Assembly: GCF_002632725.1 (NCBI RefSeq)
Contig: NZ_NJAI01000001.1
Coordinates: 248,001-312,000 of the forward strand
Length of the DNA: 64,000 nucleotides
Source of the DNA: Xenorhabdus hominickii
GTDB lineage: Bacteria > Pseudomonadota > Gammaproteobacteria > Enterobacterales > Enterobacteriaceae
Direction of reading: 5' to 3'
Made by a program: the position numbers and the translations under genes. The notes under the pieces are model-generated. The model was not told the origin of the DNA, did not search any database, and saw only the letters and a program-made list of their open reading frames with translations. Shown here piece after piece: positions 9,257 through 16,944 of this stretch. Position 1 is the stretch's first letter; each line of letters begins with the position of its first letter.

Positions 9257-9305
9257 GGGGATTGAAAATCCCCGTGTCCTTGGTTCGATTCCGAGTCCGG
9301 CACCA
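9257..9305 (+). other. att site: 3' end of tRNA-Phe
   Basis: The 49 bases match the 3' part of enterobacterial tRNA-Phe from the anticodon stem (GGGGATTGAAAATCCCC, anticodon GAA) through the T arm (TTGGTTCGATTCCGAG) to CACCA. The final acceptor strand reads TCCGGC rather than TCCGGGC, one base short. No D arm or 5' acceptor strand lies upstream, so this is an attachment repeat and not a working tRNA gene. It separates the ICE-type block on the left from the integrase gene on the right and may serve as boundary for both. Confidence 0.85.
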
Positions 9306-9470
9306 CTTCAACTTCCAGTGAAGTCCAGCCCAGTCAAACAATTCTTAGCAAGTCCTGCAAAATCAATACCATTTCCTATTTCTACGTCCAGTTTCGTCTG
9401 TTGCAATCAAGATGCAGCGAAGGGCATAATTCGGGGCACTTACCGTTCGATTAAAGGAATGCCCTTAATA

Positions 9471-10742
9471 ATGAAACTAAACGCCCGGCAAATCGAAACT
9501 GCAAAGCCCAAAGAAAAAACCTACAAACTCGCCGATGGCGGGGGCCTTTATTTAGAAGTCTCGTCACGCGGTTCAAAATACTGGCGCATGAAGTATTACC
9601 GCCCGACCGATAAGAAAGAAGATCGTCTGGCATTTGGTGTTTATCCGGCAGTATCGTTAGCCGATGCCCGCGCCAGACGGGATGAAGCCAAAAAGCTGAT
9701 GGCACAGGGCATCGATCCCAAAGCCGAAAAGAAAAGCACCCCCTCACCCGCCAAAGTGAACTCGTTTGAAGAAGTCGCCCGTGCATGGCACGCCAGTAAC
9801 AAACGCTGGAGCGACAGCCACCGTCAAAAAGTGCTGCGCAGCCTTGAGCAGTCTATTTTCCCGCATATCGGCGTACGCAATATTACCACATTACGCACCA
9901 GCCAGCTTTTAGCCCCCGTCAAGGCCATTGATGAACAGGGCAAACACGATATCGCCCAGCGTCTGCGCCAACGTGTTACCGCCATCATGCGTTATGCCGT
10001 CCAGAATGATATTCTGGAAACCAACCCGGCCAATGATATGACCGGCGCACTCACCACCGCCAAATCCCGTCACCATCCCGCCCTGCCCCACGAATGTTTA
10101 CCGGATTTCCTGAACCGCTTGTCTACTTATCGCGGGCGCTTACTGACCAAGATCGCCGTCGAGCTGGCGCTGCTGACGTTTGTCCGTTCCAGTGAACTGA
10201 GATTTGCCCGCTGGCAGGAAATCGACCTTGAAAACGCGGTGTGGAAAATTCCGGCCACAAGGCAACCCATCAAAGGCGTTCGCTTTTCTGAGCGTGGCAT
10301 GAAAATGAAAACGGATCACCTTGTCCCGTTGAGCCGTCAGGCAGTTTCGCTATTCAAAGCATTGCACGCACTGAGCGGCAATTGCGACGTGATGTTCCCC
10401 AGCGATCACGACTCCGCGAAAGTCATGAGCGAAAACACGGTTAACAAGGCATTACGGACGATGGGCTACGACACTCAAACCGACGTCTGCGGGCACGGAT
10501 TCCGCACAATGGCGCGTGGTGCGATGGGCGAATCCGGCCTGTGGAGTGATGACGCCATTGAACGCCAGCTCAGCCATATCGAACGCAACAACGTTAGAGC
10601 AGCCTATATTCACACCTCCAAACATCTGGACGAACGGCGACTGATGGTGCAGTGGTGGGCGGATTATCTGGATGCGAACCGGGAAAAATCCATTACACCG
10701 TATGACTTCGCCAAACCGCTGCGCGACAGAAAAAACCGTTAA
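9471..10742 (+). CDS. int: P4-type tyrosine integrase
   Basis: 423 residues from the ATG at 9471 (MKLNARQIETAKPKEKTYKLADGGGLYL); an ATG at 9459 directly behind AAAGGA is an alternative, and the open frame upstream of that runs through att DNA. The N-terminal arm-type DNA-binding domain (DUF4102) covers about residues 1-90, the core-binding domain about 100-180. The catalytic domain shows R in VRSSELRFARW, HGFRTMARG (HxxR), LSHIERN and the Tyr in AAYIHTS. This family integrates into tRNA 3' ends, and the gene starts 165 bases from the tRNA-Phe att sequence and reads away from it. It is full length and probably active. Confidence 0.93.
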   Translation: MKLNARQIETAKPKEKTYKLADGGGLYLEVSSRGSKYWRMKYYRPTDKKEDRLAFGVYPAVSLADARARRDEAKKLMAQGIDPKAEKKSTPSPAKVNSFEEVARAWHASNKRWSDSHRQKVLRSLEQSIFPHIGVRNITTLRTSQLLAPVKAIDEQGKHDIAQRLRQRVTAIMRYAVQNDILETNPANDMTGALTTAKSRHHPALPHECLPDFLNRLSTYRGRLLTKIAVELALLTFVRSSELRFARWQEIDLENAVWKIPATRQPIKGVRFSERGMKMKTDHLVPLSRQAVSLFKALHALSGNCDVMFPSDHDSAKVMSENTVNKALRTMGYDTQTDVCGHGFRTMARGAMGESGLWSDDAIERQLSHIERNNVRAAYIHTSKHLDERRLMVQWWADYLDANREKSITPYDFAKPLRDRKNR

Positions 10743-10878
10743 TGCAACATAAAAATTAATTCTTATCGGGAGAAAAAGAGTTAACGCTGTTCATTAAGTC
10801 TTGTTTTTTAAATAATCCGCCTGTCATCAGATAACGTCCACGGTGAGCGCTCAAGGACTCGGTAACAGGAGAATGAAT

Positions 10879-11085
10879 ATGACAATGACAGCAATGAAAA
10901 TACACTTGATTCGTTTGCCGGAAGTGCAGCGCAGGACGGGTTACAGCAAAGCGTGGATCTACAAACTGATTAGCGATGGCGCATTTCCGCAACAGGTCAA
11001 AATCGGACCTCGCTCAGTGGCTTTTATTGAGGCAGAGATTGATGACTGGATTGCGCAGCGTATTGCAGAATCACGAGCGGCATAA
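10879..11085 (+). CDS. alpA: AlpA-family transcriptional regulator
   Basis: 68 residues from the ATG at 10879, with AGGAG 7 bases upstream; earlier in-frame starts lie too close to that ribosome site. The fold is the MerR-like/excisionase winged helix: LIRLPEVQRRTGYSKAWIYKLISDGAFPQQVKIGPRSVAFIEAEIDDWI, as in AlpA of P4-like elements. AlpA proteins activate integrase expression or act as excision factors. Its place between integrase and primase gene is typical. Confidence 0.88.
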   Translation: MTMTAMKIHLIRLPEVQRRTGYSKAWIYKLISDGAFPQQVKIGPRSVAFIEAEIDDWIAQRIAESRAA

Positions 11086-11188
11086 CACAGAAAATATGAT
11101 GACATAATAAACAGACTATAAAACACAACGCCCCGAAGTGCGCTAACACTGCGAGGCGTTTCACCAACAATCATTAAGAAAGGTAAAA

Positions 11189-13297
11189 ATGATGGCTGAT
11201 ACACAGCATACCCAAACTCGCCCTAAATTTACAGCTCAAAAAACAACAAGCAACCACAAACCGCTTGATCTTATCCAAACCGTCAAAACTTCAGCTATGT
11301 ACTCATGGCAAAACCTGCTACCAGCTTGTGGTATCACTGTTCCGGCAAAAGGTAAACATGGTGCCTGTCCGGTTTGTGGCGGCACTGACCGCTTTCACTT
11401 TATCGACGACCATCATCACGGCAACTGGCACTGCCGCCAGTGTGATACCCCGAACTATGGCGATGGACTGGATTTAGTGGCAAAAACCAATCGGATCACG
11501 ATTATTGAAGCAGCCAAAGTTGTCGCGGATGCACTGGCATTGCCTTTGCCCGAACCTAAGCCCGCCAAAAAAACCACTTATCCCACACAGCCCATTGCCG
11601 AAAGCGTCGCGGCACTGATGAAGCAGACTATCGCCGGACAATCGCCCTATTTGATTGCAAAAGGGCTGCACTGCCCAAATCAGCGGTTACTGTTCGATAA
11701 TTCGGTTTTATTGCCGCTGACAACACTGGATAAAAAAATCACCGGTGCACAAATCATCAAACCCAATGGCGAGAAAAAATTACTGTCAGGCAGCCAGAAG
11801 AAAGGCGCGTTTATTGCCGTATCAAAGCTGGAAGAATCCCCCGACACGGTAATCATTACAGAGGGTTACGCCACAGCACTGACCGTTAACCAGTTACATC
11901 AAGGAAGCGTTCTGGCAGCACTGGATGCAGGCAATTTATCTTCCTTTGCCAAAGTCGTTCGGGAACGCTGGCCGGACGTAAAAATCATTATTGCCGCAGA
12001 TAATGACTGGCATAGCCCCGACGAGCTGGATAAAAACGGCAAACCGAAAGTGAATACCGGCAGGATCTCAGCAGAGAAAGCAGCGCTGGCGGTTAACGGT
12101 TGGGTTACGTTACCACCGACAAAACATAAAGCTGATTGGGATGATTATCGCCAACAACATGGCACTGAGGCAGCACAGCAGGCATTCAGTAAGGCGTTAT
12201 ATCAGGTGAGGGAACCGATGACCAGTGATGCAATAGAAACCCGTCGTTATGACAATGTTGAAAGTATCTACCCAAATCGCCAAACAAAATTACCACTGTC
12301 AGTCGGCTCTGAAGGCTTTGACGCACAGTTAGACTACGTGGTTAAGGGCATTATTCCGGCGCATTCCCTGTGCAGCATTTACGGGGCAAGCGGTTCATAC
12401 AAAAGTTTTCTGGCGGGAGCGTGGGGTTGTCATATTGCCACAGGTAAGGCATGGGCAGGAAAACAGGTTGCTCTGGGTGCTGTACTGTACGTGGTTGGTG
12501 AAGGTGGGATTGGTGTGCCCCGGCGCATCAAAGCATGGGAAATCGTCAACGGTCAAACGGTTGAAAATATGTACCTGATCAATACGCCGGTATTTCCGGC
12601 CTCGCCTGCCGAAGTGCATGAGCTGGTGATTGCCGCCCGGCAAGTTGAAGCTGAAACAGGCCAGCCGGTGCGCCTGATTATTCTGGATACCCTCGCCCGC
12701 TGTTTTGGTGGTGCGGATGAAAATGATTCAAAAGATATGGGCGCGTTTGTCCGGGGCTGTGATGAACTGAAAGCTAAAACAGGGGCAAGCATTCTCGTGG
12801 TTCACCACTCCGGCAAAGACGAAAGCAAAGGCGCGAGAGGCTCCAGTGCCCTTCGCGCCGCGTTGGATGTTGAATACAAGATCAGCCGGGAAGGGAAAAA
12901 AGGCGGCTCACTGGTTATCACCTGTACCAAAATGAAAGATGCCGAAGAACCGGAAACCAAAGCCTATGATATGCGCGTGGTGGAGCTTTTTACCGATAAA
13001 GACGGTGAAGAGATTACGTCACTGGCGCTGATTGACAGGCCGCGTGATCCGGTTGAAGAGGAAGACATCGATCATATCGCCAATAAAACTGATAACCACA
13101 CAGCCTTGTGGCAGTGTATCCGCTCGCGTACGGCCCTGAAAGAACCTTGCAGCATTGCCCTTGTGCGTGATGATTTAAAATCGATGGGCGTGAATGTGAA
13201 GAATTTCAGCCGTTGGTTAACCAAGTTAGAACAGGACGGGATGATTACCCGCCACGGGCAGGAACTCACGATTATTAACCAGAACAATAAAGATTAA
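11189..13297 (+). CDS. Primase-helicase of a P4-like element (Zn finger, Toprim, RepA-like ATPase)
   Basis: 702 residues. An N-terminal primase-type zinc ribbon (HGACPVCGGTDRFHF then WHCRQC, about residues 55-95) is followed by a Toprim primase domain. The Toprim region contains VIITEGYATALTV and the acidic IIIAADND (about residues 225-275). The C-terminal half is a RepA-like hexameric ATPase with Walker A GASGSYKS (about 400), LIILDTLARCFGGADEND as Walker B and LVVHHSGKD. The combination matches alpha-like replication proteins of satellite elements and would allow autonomous replication after excision. The repeat array directly after the stop codon (13313-13497) is a good candidate for its target. 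Confidence 0.9.
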   Translation: MMADTQHTQTRPKFTAQKTTSNHKPLDLIQTVKTSAMYSWQNLLPACGITVPAKGKHGACPVCGGTDRFHFIDDHHHGNWHCRQCDTPNYGDGLDLVAKTNRITIIEAAKVVADALALPLPEPKPAKKTTYPTQPIAESVAALMKQTIAGQSPYLIAKGLHCPNQRLLFDNSVLLPLTTLDKKITGAQIIKPNGEKKLLSGSQKKGAFIAVSKLEESPDTVIITEGYATALTVNQLHQGSVLAALDAGNLSSFAKVVRERWPDVKIIIAADNDWHSPDELDKNGKPKVNTGRISAEKAALAVNGWVTLPPTKHKADWDDYRQQHGTEAAQQAFSKALYQVREPMTSDAIETRRYDNVESIYPNRQTKLPLSVGSEGFDAQLDYVVKGIIPAHSLCSIYGASGSYKSFLAGAWGCHIATGKAWAGKQVALGAVLYVVGEGGIGVPRRIKAWEIVNGQTVENMYLINTPVFPASPAEVHELVIAARQVEAETGQPVRLIILDTLARCFGGADENDSKDMGAFVRGCDELKAKTGASILVVHHSGKDESKGARGSSALRAALDVEYKISREGKKGGSLVITCTKMKDAEEPETKAYDMRVVELFTDKDGEEITSLALIDRPRDPVEEEDIDHIANKTDNHTALWQCIRSRTALKEPCSIALVRDDLKSMGVNVKNFSRWLTKLEQDGMITRHGQELTIINQNNKD

Positions 13298-13312
13298 AAA
13301 GTGAGTCAGAAA

Positions 13313-13497
13313 GTGAGGAACGGTGAGGAGAGGAATTTTACTGCTCACCGTTTTCCTCACTTTTTTCGCATATATATGGAAAAAGTGAGGAGCACAAAAC
13401 ACGTTGATTTTTAAGGATAAAAAATTATCGATTCCTCACCTGTTTTCACAGTGAGGAAAATAAAAAGTGAGGAGAAAAATGAGGAGCAGGTGAGGAA
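13313..13497 (+). repeat. GTGAGGA iteron-like array, candidate replication origin
   Basis: The heptamer GTGAGGA occurs at 13313, 13323, 13386, 13452, 13468 and 13491 on the plus strand. It also occurs as TCCTCAC at 13354 and 13434, and as near copies at 13343 (TGCTCAC) and 13480 (ATGAGGA). The array lies directly behind the primase-helicase gene and is AT-rich between copies. P4 itself carries comparable short repeats recognised by its alpha protein at its origin regions. The role as origin is inferred from density, mixed orientation and position. Confidence 0.6.
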
Positions 13498-13526
13498 ATA
13501 TTTTTTCTGGCAGGTGTTTTTCAGCT

Positions 13527-13568
13527 CTCCGTGCTACCGGGTTAATGTATTAGCCCGGTAGCACGGAG
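13527..13568. repeat. 15-bp perfect inverted repeat
   Basis: CTCCGTGCTACCGGG (13527-13541) and its exact complement (13554-13568) are separated by 12 bases. The stem is GC-rich but has no T-run after it on either strand, so a simple rho-independent terminator is unlikely. Its closeness to the GTGAGGA array suggests part of an origin or a structured RNA end. Confidence 0.6.
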
Positions 13569-13654
13569 ATGACAAGCGCAGCGCGTCAGTCAAGGATGTA
13601 ACATAACTTAATATGAGATAAATAATTTACGGACACTTTTTAGTGTAGGTAAAG

Positions 13655-13849
13655 TTAGATTACTTTCTTACCTTCTGAAAATGCTTTTCTGGCTTCATTT
13701 AAACTCATCTCATTAGCCCCTCCTTGAAAGTCGGCATTTTTAGACTGTATAGAGTCATCTTCCCATCCACAAATGTCACAAATAAGGTATTCGCCAAGTT
13801 CATCAAGGGAAATGTGGTCACAACATGGACAATGATATTTATCATTCAT
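13655..13849 (-). CDS. CPCC-family cysteine-rich protein, possible accessory immunity
   Basis: 64 residues with two zinc-ribbon-like pairs, YHCPCCDHISLDELGEYLICDICGWEDD, followed by the family tail GGANEMSLNEARKAFSEG. This is the CPCC family of small probable metal-binding proteins, common near polymorphic toxin genes. It is 99 bases downstream of the probable immunity gene in the same orientation as the T6SS cassette. It may be a second immunity or a passenger; the sequence does not decide. Confidence 0.75.
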   Translation of the reverse strand: MNDKYHCPCCDHISLDELGEYLICDICGWEDDSIQSKNADFQGGANEMSLNEARKAFSEGKKVI

Positions 13850-13948
13850 TGGCTACTCTAATATTTTGGTATTAACCTTTTAAAATAAAAGCTATCTGTT
13901 TAAACAAATAGCTTTTAACAATCATTTTTTAAAAACTATTTTTTAATA

Positions 13949-14218
13949 TCATTCAATTAAATTACTATATTTCTTTGTTCTAGAAAACTCAGGCTCTTTC
14001 CAATTAGGACCTTTAATTGTCTTCCCTTTATTATCTTTAGTTAATTTCCCCTCGTCTAGTAGTCTTTTGTATGTTGTCCATAGTTCGTTTTTTTCAATGA
14101 CTTCAAAGTTAAATCTTACATACATACGATCTATAGATGGATAGGAGCTTTTAAGAGAAAACACTAAAAGTATATCTTCGACAGATTCATTTTTTATCAT
14201 TTGCTCTAATGGACGCAT
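13949..14218 (-). CDS. Probable immunity protein for the pyocin-S-type T6SS effector
   Basis: 89 residues, charged, with no signal peptide or membrane helix, hence cytoplasmic (MRPLEQMIKNESVEDILLVFSLK). It starts 12 bases after the effector stop at 14231, the usual place of a cognate immunity gene. I do not recognise a named immunity family. Its low-GC, high-Lys composition resembles the toxin's C-terminal coding region rather than the vgrG and adaptor genes upstream, as expected for a toxin-immunity pair exchanged as one unit. A cytoplasmic immunity protein would suit a toxin acting in the cytoplasm. Confidence 0.65.
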   Translation of the reverse strand: MRPLEQMIKNESVEDILLVFSLKSSYPSIDRMYVRFNFEVIEKNELWTTYKRLLDEGKLTKDNKGKTIKGPNWKEPEFSRTKKYSNLIE

Positions 14219-14230
14219 ATTATTATCTCT

Positions 14231-16153
14231 CTATTTATATTTAGCTTCTTCTGCAAGATCAGCAGCATGAATAGCTTCAGGTGTATATAGAGGATACGTT
14301 CTTTCATGAATTTTGTAATCCTCTAGAGTTGCAGCGTGGGCATGATTCCAAATATCCTCATCATGAACACCATCGGGAACACCTACAACACGATAACGTT
14401 CTAATTCCCTTATTTCATGTGTGTAGTATCGCCTATCATAATCGGTCGTAGGTATCTCTCCTGACAGAATTTTCTCTAAACGTTCAATCATCATTGTATT
14501 ATCAATACTTTCTTCAAATCTGCTGGTATGTAGTTTAACTTTATCTAATCCTTCTTGTGTAATTTCAACATTTCTCCAGTCTAAATCCTGAATAGGTCCA
14601 CCCGCTTTATCTGGATCATAGGTACGACCACTGTATTTACCTTTTTCCGTTCCACCATAAGGATCGCTCAAATAAACATAAATCGCCGGTATATTTGAGA
14701 TTGGGAAAATCAGAATATAATCCCGGAAATTACGCTCCTGTATGGGTGTGGTCGTCTTCGTCGGCCCGTGGTCTGTTCCATCTGTTATTGGCGTTTCCGT
14801 TTTGTTCCCTGCGATTTCATTCGGATCTTGCTGTGGGTTGACCAGAATTCCGTCCCGCCATGTTCGCTGTTCCGGGATCGGTAAGCCGGGCGTTTGGCTG
14901 GTGATCGTTGGATCAAGCGGGATGACTTTGACATTTATTGAAGTATCATGCTGCCCATACTGACCACTAATTTCATTTTGCGATATTCCGCCTTTTTGTG
15001 GATCCGCATACCAGACCAATGCCGGCGAATCTGCATCATCTTCCCAAAACTCATATTGGTTGAGTGAACTATTGTATTGTACATGGCGAACTTTGACCTG
15101 TTCTAACCCGCTTTCTTCATTGGTATGGTATCCCACGGGGATTGATTGCCCGGTTTTTACATCTTCGACAAACCGGTAACGGACACGTGTTGGCGCAGTG
15201 CCCTTTTCATCGGCAATTTTTATCAGATTTTTATGGCTCTCTAAATCACTGTCGCTGCCATTCCACCAACTTCGCATCATCACGCCTAATATTGCCACGG
15301 ATGTCGCGGCGAGATAAGCATCACGGGATAACTCAAACTGGGCATCCTTCAGCTTTTGTTGCTCACTTTGAGAGAGCAGCGGACTCTCTTTATCGGTATC
15401 GCCATAATTTGTCTGAACTGCCGCCGCATTGGCTGCCATCTGCCGCATCATCTGCTGCCGCATTAGTTCAGGAAAGATAAATGGATTGGCTTCTGCCTTC
15501 GGAAATATCTGATTCCCTACCCAGGCAATGGCCTTGAGAATAAATGGCTCAGAGGTTTCCTGTCTGTTTGGGGGGCGTTGGTGTGTCGGTTCGGCCCGAT
15601 AAATCTGCATCTCACCAAAGTGCGTATGTGGTTCCATTCCAGTCCCTGCCTCTGTGCAACCCGCAGGTTGCAGGCAGGATTTTGCAAATACCGGCTTCGC
15701 AATACGTTCGACTACTATTACATGCCGGCGGTTATGTTCGGGTATCACCGTGATGCCCGCATATTCGCGGTCAGCATAATACTTTGTTTGCAGGGCTTCT
15801 TCTGTCCAGCCTTTGATCTTCGGCAACCCATCACTGAGTTCACCCGGCATAATCGCGGGTGAGGAACCCGATGCTTTTTCAGTTTTCACCGCTGAAACAG
15901 AGGGTCTTTCAACCAATTGGTCTGCCAGTTTCTGCGCATCCACATGCAGGGTCACGGGCAGCGGCGATAAATTTTCTTCCCGCAGTAGTCCCTGACCATC
16001 CGTTACGCCATTAGCCTTGATCACTCCATCCCGGCTTTTCAGGGTATAGGGAATACCGATTAATGGCTTACCCTGATTATCCAGTAACTGAAATTCCAGC
16101 CAGTGTTTGAATGTATTGCAGGGCACACAATCTAATCTTCCTGTGTCACTCAT
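14231..16153 (-). CDS. T6SS effector with pyocin-S domain and C-terminal toxin
   Basis: 640 residues; AAAGGA 8 bases before the ATG. The N-terminal part (about residues 10-80, FKHWLEFQLLDNQGKPLIGIPYTL to GVTDGQGLLREENL) reads as a beta-sandwich, a cargo-type domain. Around 130-200 there is a cysteine-containing segment (KSCLQPAGCTEAGTG), and about 280-305 one hydrophobic helix. The region about 340-500, ending RNFRDYILIFPISNIPAIYVYLS, matches the S-type pyocin domain found upstream of many nuclease toxins. The last ~140 residues form a separate Lys/Glu-rich domain with YYTHEIRELERYR and WNHAHAATLEDYK; its His/Glu pattern suggests a metal-dependent hydrolase or nuclease, but I cannot name the family. 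It follows the DUF4123 adaptor by 20 bases. Confidence 0.75.
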   Translation of the reverse strand: MSDTGRLDCVPCNTFKHWLEFQLLDNQGKPLIGIPYTLKSRDGVIKANGVTDGQGLLREENLSPLPVTLHVDAQKLADQLVERPSVSAVKTEKASGSSPAIMPGELSDGLPKIKGWTEEALQTKYYADREYAGITVIPEHNRRHVIVVERIAKPVFAKSCLQPAGCTEAGTGMEPHTHFGEMQIYRAEPTHQRPPNRQETSEPFILKAIAWVGNQIFPKAEANPFIFPELMRQQMMRQMAANAAAVQTNYGDTDKESPLLSQSEQQKLKDAQFELSRDAYLAATSVAILGVMMRSWWNGSDSDLESHKNLIKIADEKGTAPTRVRYRFVEDVKTGQSIPVGYHTNEESGLEQVKVRHVQYNSSLNQYEFWEDDADSPALVWYADPQKGGISQNEISGQYGQHDTSINVKVIPLDPTITSQTPGLPIPEQRTWRDGILVNPQQDPNEIAGNKTETPITDGTDHGPTKTTTPIQERNFRDYILIFPISNIPAIYVYLSDPYGGTEKGKYSGRTYDPDKAGGPIQDLDWRNVEITQEGLDKVKLHTSRFEESIDNTMMIERLEKILSGEIPTTDYDRRYYTHEIRELERYRVVGVPDGVHDEDIWNHAHAATLEDYKIHERTYPLYTPEAIHAADLAEEAKYK

Positions 16154-16173
16154 TTGATTAAATCCTTTTGTGA

Positions 16174-16944
16174 TTAAGTACGTTGTACATAAATACCGCT
16201 ATCGGCCAGAAAATCATGGATGGTCAGCGCCTGTAAACGTGAACCCTGTTGGCGGTGCTGGCGCAGCCATTTTTCAAGGTCACGGATCAAAGTACCTTCG
16301 GGAGTATCCCGTTTCAGTGCCAGTTCACCTTGTGCTTCCCACAGTTCATACATTAACGTCTTGGCAAGACCTTCCAGTGCGAAATCTGATTGCTCCCATG
16401 CTGCAATCAGATGCGGCTCCAGTACAAAGGGGCGTTCAATCTGGCTGAACGGGCATTGTGCCGGACGAAGAAAAACCGTCAGCTCAGGCATATCCACCAT
16501 CAATTCAGTGACCGGATTAAGCAAGGATGTCCAATCCGTAGGTTGCATCGCGGGCATCAATACCCGCAGAATGCGCGTATCCATGAGCCGGAAGACGACC
16601 TGTTCATCCCGCAGGGTCACGAGCTGGTGACGTTGCCAGTGATCCAATTGTGCCTGCCAGTTCGTATCGCTACGGTATGCCCAGCCCCAACTGCCGTCAC
16701 TGAACGCGCGGCAGTCAAGCAGACGAGCAAGGGTAGGCAGGCAATCCACTTTCGGCTGAATAAGCCACGGCCCCTGCTCCATCAGGTGAGCGAGTGGTGT
16801 ACCGCTATAAAGGGGAAAAGCCTGTTCAACCCAGTTGTTCACATAGAGCGTGTTGACAGGATTGGGCGCTGCAAGCGGGTTGATAATCAGGTAAGCCGGT
16901 GATTTGTCAGATCCGCCCAGCCAGATTGTCCAGTTTGTTTTCAT
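16174..16944 (-). CDS. DUF4123 T6SS effector adaptor (Tap/TEC)
   Basis: 256 residues. The DUF4123 domain fills the N-terminal half (YLIINPLAAPNPVNTLYVNNWVEQAFPLYSGTPLAHLMEQGPWLI to WGWAYRSDTNWQAQLDHWQRHQLVTL, about residues 17-125). A helical C-terminal lobe follows. DUF4123 proteins are chaperones that load a cognate effector on the tip of VgrG and are not secreted with it. The start overlaps the vgrG stop (ATGA at 16941-16944), and the effector gene follows by 20 bases, the standard vgrG-adaptor-effector order. Confidence 0.9.
   Translation of the reverse strand: MKTNWTIWLGGSDKSPAYLIINPLAAPNPVNTLYVNNWVEQAFPLYSGTPLAHLMEQGPWLIQPKVDCLPTLARLLDCRAFSDGSWGWAYRSDTNWQAQLDHWQRHQLVTLRDEQVVFRLMDTRILRVLMPAMQPTDWTSLLNPVTELMVDMPELTVFLRPAQCPFSQIERPFVLEPHLIAAWEQSDFALEGLAKTLMYELWEAQGELALKRDTPEGTLIRDLEKWLRQHRQQGSRLQALTIHDFLADSGIYVQRT

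Noticed and set aside
9257..9305. Functional tRNA-Phe gene
   Set aside because: Only the 3' portion is present, with no D arm or 5' acceptor strand, and the acceptor has a one-base deletion.
13313..13497. CRISPR-like array
   Set aside because: The repeats are 7 bases, irregularly spaced and on both strands, and there are no cas genes; an iteron-type array fits better.
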